A stretch of 64,000 nucleotides of DNA from Tenacibaculum sp. Bg11-29. Its GTDB lineage: Bacteria > Bacteroidota > Bacteroidia > Flavobacteriales > Flavobacteriaceae. The stretch covers positions 1,301,001 through 1,365,000 of the forward strand of contig NZ_PJBB01000003.1 of NCBI RefSeq assembly GCF_002836595.1. The letters run 5' to 3'. This document shows positions 10,004-19,820 of this stretch, one piece after another. Position 1 is the stretch's first letter, and every line of letters begins with the position of its first letter. The notes beneath the pieces were generated by a model. It was not told the origin of the DNA and searched no databases. It saw only the letters and a program-made list of their open reading frames with translations. The position numbers and the translations under genes were made by a program.

Positions 10004-10552
10004 ATGAAAAGTTTTGTAAAAATAATTGTCGCTTTAGTTATAATGTCAAGTATTGTTTCTTGTGGAGACAAACGTACACCGCAAGTGCAATATATGCCAG
10101 ATATGTATGTCGCTATTCCTTATGAACCAAACGGTGAAAATGGATTAAATGGACAAATGGTTGATAGATTACCAGTTGCTGGTACAGTTAGTAGAAAAGG
10201 TATTGTAGCTTATGATATTCCTGATACTTTTGCTGGTTATGAAAAAGCAAAAGTAGAATTGAAGAACCCATTACCTACAACTGAAAAAAGTTTAGCAAAA
10301 GGGAAAGAGTTATACGGAATATATTGTGCAACTTGCCATGGAACGAAAGGAGATGGTAATGGGGTTTTATCTCAGAGAGATAAATTTAATGGTATTCCAA
10401 ATTATAAAGACAGAGAATTAACACCAGGAAATATTTATCATGTTATTATGTATGGTAAAAACTTAATGGGGTCTCATGCAGGACAATTACAGTACAAAGA
10501 GCGTTGGCAAGTTGTGCAGTATGTAGAAAAGTTAAGAAGCGAATTAAAATAA
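10004..10552 (+). CDS. actE: Alternative complex III mono-heme cytochrome c lipoprotein (ActE)
   Basis: The 182-residue lipoprotein has signal peptide and lipobox IVSC with Cys20 as the likely lipidated residue. A class I cytochrome c domain follows, with CATCHG at about 108-113 and a candidate Met ligand in NLMGSHAG near 152. ActE is the mono-heme subunit that hands electrons on from the pentaheme part of ActA to the oxidase or to a soluble carrier. The spacing to actF is 22 bases. Confidence 0.92.
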   Translation: MKSFVKIIVALVIMSSIVSCGDKRTPQVQYMPDMYVAIPYEPNGENGLNGQMVDRLPVAGTVSRKGIVAYDIPDTFAGYEKAKVELKNPLPTTEKSLAKGKELYGIYCATCHGTKGDGNGVLSQRDKFNGIPNYKDRELTPGNIYHVIMYGKNLMGSHAGQLQYKERWQVVQYVEKLRSELK

Positions 10553-10574
10553 TTCTATAATAGATAGTTAAGAT

Positions 10575-12137
10575 ATGTACCAGTTTTCAGGAAAATTAAA
10601 AATACTTGCTATTGCTCTTATGATTTTAGGAGCGTTAGGTACCGTCGCAAGTTTTATGTCGGCACCTAAAACATTAGAAGATGCAAAAGAAATTTTAGCT
10701 AAACAAAATGCTCATCACGGTGAACATGAAGCTGCAGATTCTCATGGAGAAGAAAAAGCACACGCTGAAGAGGTTAAAACTGAAGCACATGCTAAAGTTG
10801 AAAAACATGCAGCAGAAGCACACGGGGCTGATAGTACAGCAGTACATACTGAAGAGCATAAAGCAGACAGCACAAATGTTCATGCAGTAGATACAGCTCA
10901 TACAGAAAAAAGAACAGAGAAACATGTTGCTGTAACAGTGGCACATAATGATACCATTAAAGCACATGCTGACAATCATGAAGAAGAACATGCAATACAT
11001 GCTTTTCATCAAATGCAAAATCGTCCTTGGGCGGCATTTTTTGTAGCTTTAATGTTTTTCTTAGGAGTTACATTATTAGTATTAGCTTTCTATGCAATTC
11101 AAAGAGTTGCACAAGCAGGTTGGTCTGTTGTGTTATTTAGAGTAATGGAAGCTATTACAGCTAATTTACATTACGTAAGTGTTATTATGTTAGTGTTTTT
11201 AATTCTAACATTTATGCATATGAATCATTTATTCCCTTGGATGAATGAGGGGGTTTTTGACCCTCAAAGTCCAAACTATGATCCAGTTGTAGATGGTAAG
11301 AAATGGTTTTTAAATACACCAGGATGGTTAATTAGAAGTATCTTTTATTTAACAGTATGGAATGTATATCGTTTTGTAATTAGAAAAGGATCTATAGCGC
11401 AAGAAAATGGAGATTTAAAATTACACAAAAGGAATTATAATATTTCTGTAGTTTTTTTATTTTTGTTTTTAATTACTGAATCGATGATGTCATGGGATTG
11501 GATTATGGGTATTGACCCACACTGGTTCTCTACATTATTTGGATGGTATGTATTGGCTACTTTCTTAGTGTCTGCATTAACAGTAATTGCATTTGTAACA
11601 ATTTATTTAAGAGCTAAAGGTCATTTACCATTTGTAAACGATAGTCATATTCATGATTTAGCAAAGTATATGTTTGGTTTTTCAGTATTCTGGACGTACT
11701 TATGGTTTGCTCAATTTATGTTAATTTGGTATGCAGATATCCCTGAAGAAACAACATATTTCTTATTGCGTTTCAATGAGTATAAAGTGCCTTTCTTAGC
11801 GATGGTAGTTATGAACTTCATATTCCCAATATTATTATTAATCAATAGTGACTTTAAGAGTGTACCTTGGTTTGTAACAATAGGAGGTGTTGTAATATTA
11901 GCAGGCCATTATTTAGATTTATTCGTAATGATTATGCCAGGAACAGTTGGTGCACAATATGGATTCGGAATTGGTGAAATTAGTGGAATTCTATTTTTCT
12001 TAGGATTATTTATATACGCTACATTTAGTGCATTTGCCAAAGCAAATCCATTAGCTAAAGGAAATCCATTCTTACACGAAAGTGAAACACACCATTACTA
12101 TAACATCGAACACAGAGGAGAAGATAGTAATCATTAA
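10575..12137 (+). CDS. actF: Alternative complex III NrfD-like subunit 2 (ActF) with His-rich insert
   Basis: The 520-residue membrane protein begins with one hydrophobic segment (about 9-27). A low-complexity stretch rich in Ala, Glu, Lys and His (about residues 45-145, nineteen His by eye) comes next, and then around nine more hydrophobic segments. The membrane part matches the second NrfD-like subunit of alternative complex III (EESMMSWDWIMGIDPHW-type region near 305). The His-rich insert should lie outside the membrane; it may be a linker or bind metal. It is the last act gene, followed by a terminator-like hairpin and then the oxidase genes. Confidence 0.92.
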   Translation: MYQFSGKLKILAIALMILGALGTVASFMSAPKTLEDAKEILAKQNAHHGEHEAADSHGEEKAHAEEVKTEAHAKVEKHAAEAHGADSTAVHTEEHKADSTNVHAVDTAHTEKRTEKHVAVTVAHNDTIKAHADNHEEEHAIHAFHQMQNRPWAAFFVALMFFLGVTLLVLAFYAIQRVAQAGWSVVLFRVMEAITANLHYVSVIMLVFLILTFMHMNHLFPWMNEGVFDPQSPNYDPVVDGKKWFLNTPGWLIRSIFYLTVWNVYRFVIRKGSIAQENGDLKLHKRNYNISVVFLFLFLITESMMSWDWIMGIDPHWFSTLFGWYVLATFLVSALTVIAFVTIYLRAKGHLPFVNDSHIHDLAKYMFGFSVFWTYLWFAQFMLIWYADIPEETTYFLLRFNEYKVPFLAMVVMNFIFPILLLINSDFKSVPWFVTIGGVVILAGHYLDLFVMIMPGTVGAQYGFGIGEISGILFFLGLFIYATFSAFAKANPLAKGNPFLHESETHHYYNIEHRGEDSNH

Positions 12138-12145
12138 ATATATAG

Positions 12146-12184
12146 AATCACCCTTTTATCTTATGTGATAAAAAGGTGATTTTT
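12146..12184 (+). terminator. Terminator or attenuator between act and cox genes
   Basis: AATCACCCTTTTATC pairs with GATAAAAAGGTGATT around a six-base loop, and T-rich sequence follows. It should end or reduce transcription after actF. Confidence 0.75.
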
Positions 12185-12231
12185 GCTTTAAAATTGTCTT
12201 ATGACTTTTATCATAGGAGTTAAAAAAACAT

Positions 12232-12239
12232 TAAATTTG
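12232..12239 (+). promoter_or_regulatory. Candidate -7 box before cytochrome oxidase subunit II
   Basis: TAAATTTG fits TAnnTTTG and lies 46 bases before the subunit II start. A small hairpin (AAGACT/AGTCTT, 12240-12258) follows at the expected 5' end of the transcript. No -33 TTG was seen at proper spacing. Confidence 0.4.
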
Positions 12240-12285
12240 AAGACTTTATAATAGTCTTTCTTAATACTATTAAATATTAATATTT

Positions 12286-13293
12286 ATGCTCGCTTTATTT
12301 TATATTTTCATAGCTGTTGCAATCGGAGTTAGTTTCTGGCAAATTACACGTATCATGAATCTTCGTTCTGTAATTGCTACAGACAAAGACAATGAAACAC
12401 AAGCCAAAATAGGAATTGGATTCTTAGTTTTCTTATATGCAATGATGATTTACTGTTTAATAGGAATGAATGTTGTAATGTTACCTGAATCTGCTTCTAT
12501 AGAAGGAGAACACGATGATAACTTATTTAATATTACATTTTGGTTAATAGGAGTTGTTCAATTTGCAATGCAATTCTTAATTTTCTTTTTTACTTATAAA
12601 TACAGAGGTAATAAAGATAAAAAAGCATTGTTTTATGCTGATAGTCATAAATTAGAGTTAATATGGACTGTAATTCCTGCTATAACAATTGTTTTATTAA
12701 TTGGATACGGTTTATGGGCATGGAACAACATTATGTATGTTGGAGATGATGAAAACCCTATCGAAATAGAAGTCTATTCAAGACAATTTGATTGGCAAGC
12801 ACGTTATGCAGGAGAAGATAATCAACTAGGTTTAGGAAATGTGAACTTTATTAAAGGAATCAATTCAATGGGAGTTGATATGTCTGACCCTAGTGCACAA
12901 GATGATAAAAAAGTAACTGAATTAGTTTTACCTGTAGGTAAAAAAATATTATTCAAGTTCCGTTCTCAAGATGTATTACACTCAGCTTATATGCCTCACT
13001 TTAGAGCGCAAATGAATTGTGTACCAGGTATGATAACTCAATTTGCATTTACGCCTAAGTATACAACTGCTGATATGCGTTTGAATAAAGAAGTAATTGC
13101 AAAGACGGATGGAATTAACAAGATTAGAAAAGCAAAAGGAGAAGATCCTTACGAGTTTGATTATTTATTGTTGTGTAATAAAATTTGTGGTGCATCTCAC
13201 TACAATATGCAAATGAAGATTACAGTTGTTGAACAAAAAGAGTACGACAGTTGGTTATCAAAGCAACAAACATTAGCTCAAGTTATTAAATAA
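12286..13293 (+). CDS. ctaC: Cytochrome c oxidase subunit II
   Basis: The 335-residue protein has an N-terminal hydrophobic segment, two further transmembrane helices (about 45-65 and 85-105) and a periplasmic cupredoxin domain. The CuA ligands are visible: His232 in VLHSAYMPHF, and the loop CNKICGASHYNM with Cys297, Cys301, His305 and Met308. The CuA centre accepts electrons from cytochrome c, or here probably directly from the preceding alternative complex III. An additional N-terminal membrane helix is usual in Bacteroidota homologues. It lies 28 bases before subunit I. Confidence 0.95.
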   Translation: MLALFYIFIAVAIGVSFWQITRIMNLRSVIATDKDNETQAKIGIGFLVFLYAMMIYCLIGMNVVMLPESASIEGEHDDNLFNITFWLIGVVQFAMQFLIFFFTYKYRGNKDKKALFYADSHKLELIWTVIPAITIVLLIGYGLWAWNNIMYVGDDENPIEIEVYSRQFDWQARYAGEDNQLGLGNVNFIKGINSMGVDMSDPSAQDDKKVTELVLPVGKKILFKFRSQDVLHSAYMPHFRAQMNCVPGMITQFAFTPKYTTADMRLNKEVIAKTDGINKIRKAKGEDPYEFDYLLLCNKICGASHYNMQMKITVVEQKEYDSWLSKQQTLAQVIK

Positions 13294-13321
13294 GATATTT
13301 TTTAAAGTATATATATAGATT

Positions 13322-15109
13322 ATGTCAGATCACCACCACAAAGAAACATTTGTAACTAAATACATCTTCAGTCAAGATCATAAAATGATCTCGAAACAAT
13401 TTCTTGTTACGGGTATATTTATGGGAGTTATAGGAGGTTTTATGTCTATGTTGTTTCGTTTGCAAATTGCATGGCCAGAAACATCATTTTCAATTATTGA
13501 AGCATTTTTAGGAGACCATCAAACAGATGGTATAATGGACCCAGATATGTACCTAGCATTAGTAACAATACATGGTACCATAATGGTGTTTTTTGTACTA
13601 ACAGCAGGTTTAAGTGGTACATTTTCAAACTTATTAATACCATTACAAATTGGAGCTAGAGATATGGCTTCTGGTTTTTTAAATATGGTTTCTTACTGGT
13701 TATTTTTCTTATCATCAGTAATTATGATAATTTCATTATTTGTTGAATCAGGACCAGCGTCAGCTGGATGGACAATATATCCACCGTTATCTGCATTGCC
13801 ACAGGCAATACCAGGTTCAGGTACGGGAATGACATTATGGTTAGTTTCGATGGCTATTTTTATAGCATCATCTTTAATCGGATCATTAAATTATATTGTA
13901 ACAATTTTAAACTTGCGTACGAAAGGTATGAAAATGACAAGATTGCCATTAACAATGTGGGCTTTCTTTATTACAGCTATAATTGGTGTAATTTCATTCC
14001 CTGTATTGTTATCAGCAGCTTTATTATTAATTTTTGATAGAAGCTTTGGAACATCATTTTTCTTATCAGATATTTTTATATCAGGTGAGGTATTACATTA
14101 TCAAGGAGGATCACCAGTATTATTTGAACACTTATTCTGGTTTTTAGGTCACCCTGAAGTTTATATTATATTATTACCAGCATTAGGTCTTACATCTGAA
14201 GTTATTTCAACAAACGCACGTAAACCAATTTTTGGATACAGAGCAATGATTGGATCTATAATGGCTATTGCATTTTTATCTACAATTGTATGGGGACACC
14301 ATATGTTTATCTCAGGAATGAATCCATTCTTAGGATCTGTATTTACATTTACAACAGTATTAATTGCAATACCATCAGCCGTAAAAGCATTTAATTATGT
14401 TACTACTTTATGGAAAGGTAATTTACAATTAAATCCTGCTATGTTATTCTCTATCGGACTGGTATCTACATTCGTTACAGGAGGTTTAACAGGATTAGTT
14501 TTAGGTGATTCTGCATTAGATATTAACGTACACGATACTTACTTCGTAGTAGCTCACTTCCATTTAGTAATGGGGGTATCTGCATTACTTGGTATGTTTG
14601 CGGGTGTATATCACTGGTTCCCTAAAATGTATGGTAGAATGATGAATAAAACATTAGGTTACTGGCACTTTTGGTTAACTATAATAGCATCTTATGGAGT
14701 ATTTTTCCCGATGCACTTTGTTGGATTGGCAGGTTTACCTCGTCGTTACTACACAAATTCAAACTTTCCAATGTTTGATGATTTAGTAGAAATTAATGTA
14801 TTTATGACATTAATGGCATTTTTAGGGGGAGCGGCTCAGTTAATATTTTTAGCTAACTTTTTTATCTCAATGTATAGAGGTCAAAAAGCAACACAAAACC
14901 CTTGGAAATCTAATACTTTAGAATGGACAACTCCAGTAGAACATGTTCATGGAAACTGGCCAGGTGCCATTCCTGAAGTTCACAGATGGGCATATGATTA
15001 CAGTAAAGTTTGGGATGATGAAAGTGATCCTAGATTTGGTGAATATGTACACGGTAAAGATTTCGTATTACAAACAACACCTTTATTAGAAGGAGAAGAA
15101 CCTTCTTAA
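13322..15109 (+). CDS. ctaD: Cytochrome c oxidase subunit I
   Basis: The 595-residue protein has around twelve transmembrane helices and the heme-copper oxidase signatures. The CuB/cross-linked Tyr motif is GHPEVY (His277, Tyr281), and the helix X heme ligands lie in HDTYFVVAHFH (His404, His412, His414). It reduces O2 to water and pumps protons. Subunits III and IV are not adjacent in this window. With the act genes immediately upstream, the block encodes a complete quinol-to-oxygen path, consistent with known complex III/oxidase supercomplexes in this phylum. A strong terminator follows. Confidence 0.96.
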   Translation: MSDHHHKETFVTKYIFSQDHKMISKQFLVTGIFMGVIGGFMSMLFRLQIAWPETSFSIIEAFLGDHQTDGIMDPDMYLALVTIHGTIMVFFVLTAGLSGTFSNLLIPLQIGARDMASGFLNMVSYWLFFLSSVIMIISLFVESGPASAGWTIYPPLSALPQAIPGSGTGMTLWLVSMAIFIASSLIGSLNYIVTILNLRTKGMKMTRLPLTMWAFFITAIIGVISFPVLLSAALLLIFDRSFGTSFFLSDIFISGEVLHYQGGSPVLFEHLFWFLGHPEVYIILLPALGLTSEVISTNARKPIFGYRAMIGSIMAIAFLSTIVWGHHMFISGMNPFLGSVFTFTTVLIAIPSAVKAFNYVTTLWKGNLQLNPAMLFSIGLVSTFVTGGLTGLVLGDSALDINVHDTYFVVAHFHLVMGVSALLGMFAGVYHWFPKMYGRMMNKTLGYWHFWLTIIASYGVFFPMHFVGLAGLPRRYYTNSNFPMFDDLVEINVFMTLMAFLGGAAQLIFLANFFISMYRGQKATQNPWKSNTLEWTTPVEHVHGNWPGAIPEVHRWAYDYSKVWDDESDPRFGEYVHGKDFVLQTTPLLEGEEPS

Positions 15110-15125
15110 AAATATATTAAAGATT

Positions 15126-15159
15126 AAAAAAAGCCTTCCAATTTTGGAAGGCTTTTTTG
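15126..15159 (+). terminator. Rho-independent terminator after ctaD
   Basis: AAAAAAGCCTTCC pairs with GGAAGGCTTTTTT around a short AT loop, an ideal stem with a T tract. Confidence 0.88.
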
Positions 15160-15246
15160 TTTTACACTATTAAAGTGTAATACGTATCTTAGCATAGTTA
15201 ATATGACTACGTAACAATTATTACAAATCAAATAGTATATTTCAAG

Positions 15247-15254
15247 TATATTTG
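15247..15254 (+). promoter_or_regulatory. Candidate -7 box directly before ruvB
   Basis: TATATTTG fits TAnnTTTG and ends only 7 bases before the ruvB ATG, so the transcript may be leaderless or nearly so. No TTG was found at -33 spacing. Confidence 0.5.
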
Positions 15255-15261
15255 TGCCCAC

Positions 15262-16284
15262 ATGAACGAAAACTTAAACCCTGATAATACTAATTTATCA
15301 AACGAAGAACTAGACGTAGAAAAAAAATTACGTCCCTTATCATTTGATGATTTTTCAGGTCAAGATCAAGCAATTGATAACCTAAAAATATTTGTTGAAG
15401 CTGCAAATCAGCGTGACGAAGCGTTAGATCATACCTTATTTCATGGACCACCAGGATTAGGTAAAACAACACTTGCTCATATTTTAGCAAATGAATTGGG
15501 AGTTGGAATAAAAGTAACATCAGGACCTGTTTTGGATAAACCAGGTGATTTAGCTGGATTATTAACAAACCTTGATGAAAGAGATGTTTTATTTATAGAT
15601 GAAATTCATCGATTAAGCCCAATTGTAGAAGAGTATTTGTACTCGGCGATGGAAGATTACAAAATCGATATAATGATTGAATCTGGGCCAAATGCACGTA
15701 CTGTTCAAATAAATTTAGAGCCTTTTACATTAATTGGAGCAACAACGCGTTCAGGTTTGTTAACTGCTCCTATGAGAGCTCGTTTCGGAATTAGTAGTCG
15801 TTTGCATTATTATTCAACTGAATTATTAACTACAATTATTCAACGAAGTTCACACATATTAGGAGTACCAATTTCTATGGAAGCTGCCATTGAAATAGCT
15901 GGTAGGAGTAGAGGAACACCACGTATTGCAAATGCATTATTACGAAGAGTTAGAGATTTTGCACAAATAAAAGGTAATGGAAGTATTACTATAGAAATAG
16001 CTGTTTATGCTTTAAAGGCTTTAAATGTAGATGCTCATGGTTTAGATGAAATGGATAATAAAATTTTATCAACGATTATAGATAAGTTTAAGGGAGGTCC
16101 GGTAGGAATAAGTACAATTGCAACTGCTGTTAGTGAAAATACAGAAACAATTGAAGAGGTATATGAACCTTTCTTGATTCAGCAAGGTTTTATAATGCGT
16201 ACACCAAGAGGAAGAGAAGTAACTGATTTAGCATATAAACATTTAGGAAGAATAAAGAAACCAAGCCAAGGAGGTCTTTTTTAA
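15262..16284 (+). CDS. ruvB: Holliday junction branch migration helicase RuvB
   Basis: The 340-residue AAA+ ATPase has Walker A GPPGLGKT at 62-69 and Walker B with LFIDEIHR near 112. The RuvB-typical sensor region follows (GATTRSGLL near 160, arginine finger region APMRARFG). The C-terminal winged helix ends with the conserved RTPRGREVT near 323. RuvB forms the hexameric motor that drives branch migration with RuvA and RuvC, which are not adjacent. The stop is one base before the SulP gene, so the sulfur genes may be read from the same promoter. Confidence 0.97.
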   Translation: MNENLNPDNTNLSNEELDVEKKLRPLSFDDFSGQDQAIDNLKIFVEAANQRDEALDHTLFHGPPGLGKTTLAHILANELGVGIKVTSGPVLDKPGDLAGLLTNLDERDVLFIDEIHRLSPIVEEYLYSAMEDYKIDIMIESGPNARTVQINLEPFTLIGATTRSGLLTAPMRARFGISSRLHYYSTELLTTIIQRSSHILGVPISMEAAIEIAGRSRGTPRIANALLRRVRDFAQIKGNGSITIEIAVYALKALNVDAHGLDEMDNKILSTIIDKFKGGPVGISTIATAVSENTETIEEVYEPFLIQQGFIMRTPRGREVTDLAYKHLGRIKKPSQGGLF

Positions 16285-16285
16285 A

Positions 16286-18016
16286 ATGAAATTATTAAAA
16301 AAACTCATACCCATATTAGAATGGTTACCAGGTTATAAAAAATCACAATTGCGAGGTGATATTGTAGCTGGTATAACTGTTGCAACTGTACTAATTCCTC
16401 AAGGAATTGCGTATGCCTTAATTGCAGGTTTACCACCTATTTATGGTTTGTATGCAGCTTTAATGCCACAACTAATGTATGCTGTTTTTGGTTCATCACG
16501 ACAAGTAGCGATTGGTCCTGTAGCAATGGATTCTTTAATTGTAGCAACAGGAGTGTCTACATTGGCGCTAATAGGTTCTGAAAGTTATATTGCAATAGCA
16601 ATTTTATTAGCATTAATGGTAGGAAGTATTCAGCTTTTAATGGGACTGTTTCGTTTAGGGTTTATTGTTAACTTTTTGTCAAGACCAGTAATTATAGGTT
16701 TTACATCGGCTGTAGCACTTATTATTGGGTTAAATCAATTTAGAAATTTATTTGGAGTAGAATTTTTACAAAGTGATCAAGTACACATTCTTTTAGAAGA
16801 TATTATTAATAGAATATCATACTTTAGTATAAATACAACTATTATTGGAGTTATAGCTTGTATTATAATTATGATTTTTAGAAAAATAAATAAAAAAATA
16901 CCGAATGCACTAATCGTTGTTGTTTTAGGAATAATAGTACTTCGCTTTTTTGAAAATTATTTTTTAGACGTTGCAATAGTAAAAGGTGTTCCTTCAGGTT
17001 TACCTAAGTTTACAATTCCTATTATTGATATTGCTTTGGTAAGAGAGTTATTTCCAATTGCAGTAACACTGGTAATGGTTGGATATCTCGAAATTATTTC
17101 AATAGGTAAAACACTTGAAGCAAAACAAGATGAATATCGAATAAGACCTAATCAAGAATTAGTAGCTTTGGGGTTAAGTAATATTGTTGGTTCTCTATTT
17201 CAATCATACCCGTCAACATCTAGTTTTTCCCGTTCAGCTATAAATGAGGAAGCTGGTGGAAAAACTGGCGTTTCAGCAATAGTATCTGTTTTAATAGTTA
17301 TACTAACATTACTTTTTTTAACACCTTTATTTTACCATTTACCAAAAACAATATTGGCTGCAATTATTATCGTAGCAGTGTTTAATTTAATAAATATTAA
17401 AGAAGCTAAAAGACTTTGGAGGGCTAATAATTTAGATTTTTGGTTATTAATAGCTACATTTTTCTCAACAATAACTTTTGGAATTGAACATGGAATTTTA
17501 ATAGGTGTGGGTTTATCTTTAATAGTGTTAATTTTTAGAACTTCAAGACCTTATGTAATTGAATTAGGAAAAGTCCCAAATTCTGATTTTTACAGAAATA
17601 AACATAGATTTAATGAAGTCGTAACAGATAGAGAAGTATTAGTATTTCGTTTTGATGCACAATTGTTTTATGCAAATTCAAATTATTTTCGTGAGAAATT
17701 AGAGGAAATGGTTGAAGAAAAAGGTAAAACATTAAAGTTAATCGTATTAGATGCAGAAAGTATAAATCGTGTTGATAGTACTGGTATTGAAATGTTAAAA
17801 GAACGTATTAAATATTATAATAAAAGAAATATAGCATTTTATTTTGCAGGAGTAAAAGGCCCTGTGAGAGATGCTTTTTTTAGAGGAGGAGTCTTAGAAG
17901 TGGTTAGTTTAGATCATTTTTTCATGCGGGCAAATGGCGCAGTAAATTTTTTTAAAACAGGAGATAATCAAAATCAAAAAAAATACGCACAGTATATACA
18001 CCAAGCGTATGACTAA
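16286..18016 (+). CDS. SulP-family anion (sulfate) permease with STAS domain
   Basis: The 576-residue protein has an N-terminal SulP membrane domain of about 12-14 helices, with the family signature IPQGIAYALIAGLPPIYGLY near residue 38. The cytoplasmic C-terminal STAS domain (about 440-560) contains LDAESINRVDSTGIEML. SulP proteins move sulfate, bicarbonate or other anions. The following genes handle persulfides, so export or import of a sulfur oxyanion such as sulfite, thiosulfate or sulfate is a reasonable inference. The gap to the next gene is 8 bases. Confidence 0.9.
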   Translation: MKLLKKLIPILEWLPGYKKSQLRGDIVAGITVATVLIPQGIAYALIAGLPPIYGLYAALMPQLMYAVFGSSRQVAIGPVAMDSLIVATGVSTLALIGSESYIAIAILLALMVGSIQLLMGLFRLGFIVNFLSRPVIIGFTSAVALIIGLNQFRNLFGVEFLQSDQVHILLEDIINRISYFSINTTIIGVIACIIIMIFRKINKKIPNALIVVVLGIIVLRFFENYFLDVAIVKGVPSGLPKFTIPIIDIALVRELFPIAVTLVMVGYLEIISIGKTLEAKQDEYRIRPNQELVALGLSNIVGSLFQSYPSTSSFSRSAINEEAGGKTGVSAIVSVLIVILTLLFLTPLFYHLPKTILAAIIIVAVFNLINIKEAKRLWRANNLDFWLLIATFFSTITFGIEHGILIGVGLSLIVLIFRTSRPYVIELGKVPNSDFYRNKHRFNEVVTDREVLVFRFDAQLFYANSNYFREKLEEMVEEKGKTLKLIVLDAESINRVDSTGIEMLKERIKYYNKRNIAFYFAGVKGPVRDAFFRGGVLEVVSLDHFFMRANGAVNFFKTGDNQNQKKYAQYIHQAYD

Positions 18017-18024
18017 TTAATATT

Positions 18025-19431
18025 ATGAAGATAGAGCAAATTTATACAGGTTGTTTAGCACAAGGAGCTTACTATATTGAAAGTAATGGAGAAGTTGCTA
18101 TAATAGATCCGTTACGTGAAGTACAATCGTATATAAAAAAAGCAGAAAAAGATAATGGTACGATTAAATATATTTTTGAAACTCATTTTCATGCCGACTT
18201 TGTTAGTGGACATGTAACTTTAGCAGAGAAAACAGCAGCAACAATTGTTTATGGACCAACAGCTAAAACAAGTTACAAAGCTCACATAGCAACCGATGGA
18301 GAGGTTTTTAAAGTAGGGAATATTACAATTACGGCATTGCATACGCCAGGGCATACTATGGAAAGCACTTCTTATTTATTAAAAGATGAGAAAGGCAAAG
18401 ATCATGCAATATTTAGTGGAGATACTTTATTCTTAGGAGATGTTGGTCGTCCTGATTTAGCACAAAAAGGAACGCTTACTATTGATGATCTTGCAGGGCT
18501 TTTATATGATAGTTTACGTACGAAAATCATGACATTACAAGATGATGTTATTGTATATCCAGCACACGGAGCAGGATCAGCTTGTGGTAAAAACTTAAGT
18601 AAAGAAACTGTTGGTACTATTGGTGACCAAAAGAAAACTAACTATGCTTTGCGAGCTGATATGACTAAGGAAGAATTTGTAAAAGAAGTAACTGACGGAT
18701 TATTACCTCCACCAGCTTATTTTCCTTTAAATGTAAAAATGAACAAAGAAGGATATCAATCTATTGATGAAGTTATAAAAAACGGAGCAATAGCGTTATC
18801 AGTTTCTGATTTTGAAAAAGTAGCGAATACAACAGATGCTATAATTTTAGATGTCCGTCATCAATTTGACTTTATTAAAGGATTTATACCACAATCAATT
18901 TTTATTGGTTTAGGAGGTACGTTTGCACCTTGGGTAGGTGCTCTAATAAAAGATGTAACACAACCAATTTTATTGGTAACTCCTATTGGTGAAGAAGAGA
19001 CTACAATTACACGATTATCACGTGTAGGTTTTGATAATGTTTTAGGGTATCTAGATGGTAGCTTTGATACTTGGGCAGTATCAGGAAAAGAAATTGATAC
19101 TTTACGTTCAGTTTCTGCTAATGATTTAGAAGTAGCTATAAATAATAATTCGAAAGTATTTGATGCTCGTAAACCAGGAGAATATGAAAATGAACATATT
19201 ATTGATGTGCCAAATACTCCGTTAGATTTTTTAAACGATCATATTCAAGAATTTCCTAAAGAAGAGAATTTTTATATTCATTGTGCGGGTGGGTATCGCT
19301 CGGTAATCGCTTCATCAATTTTAAAAGCAAGAGGTTACCATAATGTAATTGATGTAGCTGGTGGTTATAAAGCAATAAAAGAAACGAATATTTCAAGAAC
19401 AGCAAATGTTTGTCCGTCAACCTTAAAATAA
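18025..19431 (+). CDS. CstB-like persulfide dioxygenase / rhodanese fusion (MBL-fold)
   Basis: The 468-residue protein has three parts. The N-terminal metallo-beta-lactamase domain resembles ETHE1 persulfide dioxygenase: HFHADFVSGH (His54, His56, Asp58, His63), His110 in TPGHT, Asp133 in SGDTLF and His181. Next comes a rhodanese-like domain (about 265-350) whose active-site loop (ILLVTPIGEEE) lacks Cys, a pseudorhodanese. Last is an active-type rhodanese with HCAGGYRS and Cys420. This order matches CstB, which oxidises glutathione or other low-molecular-weight persulfides with O2 and yields thiosulfate. The protein should be cytoplasmic. The neighbouring rhodanese and permease support sulfide/persulfide detoxification. 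Substrate specificity is not visible. Confidence 0.85.
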   Translation: MKIEQIYTGCLAQGAYYIESNGEVAIIDPLREVQSYIKKAEKDNGTIKYIFETHFHADFVSGHVTLAEKTAATIVYGPTAKTSYKAHIATDGEVFKVGNITITALHTPGHTMESTSYLLKDEKGKDHAIFSGDTLFLGDVGRPDLAQKGTLTIDDLAGLLYDSLRTKIMTLQDDVIVYPAHGAGSACGKNLSKETVGTIGDQKKTNYALRADMTKEEFVKEVTDGLLPPPAYFPLNVKMNKEGYQSIDEVIKNGAIALSVSDFEKVANTTDAIILDVRHQFDFIKGFIPQSIFIGLGGTFAPWVGALIKDVTQPILLVTPIGEEETTITRLSRVGFDNVLGYLDGSFDTWAVSGKEIDTLRSVSANDLEVAINNNSKVFDARKPGEYENEHIIDVPNTPLDFLNDHIQEFPKEENFYIHCAGGYRSVIASSILKARGYHNVIDVAGGYKAIKETNISRTANVCPSTLK

Positions 19432-19436
19432 AAATA

Positions 19437-19820
19437 ATGAAAAATAATCTTCTTTTTATAGGATTAATTTTTACAATTATAATGTCTTGTACTTCAAAAG
19501 AAAATGCAGTAAAAGATATAACTATTGGTGATTTACAATTTATTTTAAAAGCTAATAAAAATATTCAGTTACTAGACGTGCGTACTCCTGAGGAATGCGC
19601 AAAAGGAACTATTGAAAACGCCATAGAAATAAATGTAACAGAACATGATTTTAAAAGCATAGCTTTAGATAAATTAGATAAAACAAAACCAGTTTATTTG
19701 TACTGTCGATCTGGAGGAAGATCTAAAATTGCTTCAGATATTTTATTAAAACAAGGTTTTCGACCATACAATGTTTTAGGAGGTTATTTAGAATGGGAAG
19801 AAAAAAACAAAATAAAATGA
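19437..19820 (+). CDS. Rhodanese-domain lipoprotein
   Basis: The start is taken at 19437. The longer reading frame overlaps the upstream gene and would put nine residues ahead of a good lipoprotein signal (hydrophobic LLFIGLIFTIIMSC, lipid Cys18). The 127-residue protein is a single rhodanese domain with LLDVRTPEE near 45 and the active loop CRSGGRS (Cys90). It should be anchored in the periplasm and move sulfane sulfur there, complementing the cytoplasmic CstB-like enzyme. Its stop overlaps the next start as ATGA, so translation is coupled. Confidence 0.85.
   Translation: MKNNLLFIGLIFTIIMSCTSKENAVKDITIGDLQFILKANKNIQLLDVRTPEECAKGTIENAIEINVTEHDFKSIALDKLDKTKPVYLYCRSGGRSKIASDILLKQGFRPYNVLGGYLEWEEKNKIK

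Noticed and set aside
10695..11018. Long minus-strand open frame opposite actF
   Set aside because: It is a shadow of the His/Ala/Glu-rich actF coding sequence; its Cys/Met-rich product results from the low-complexity codons.
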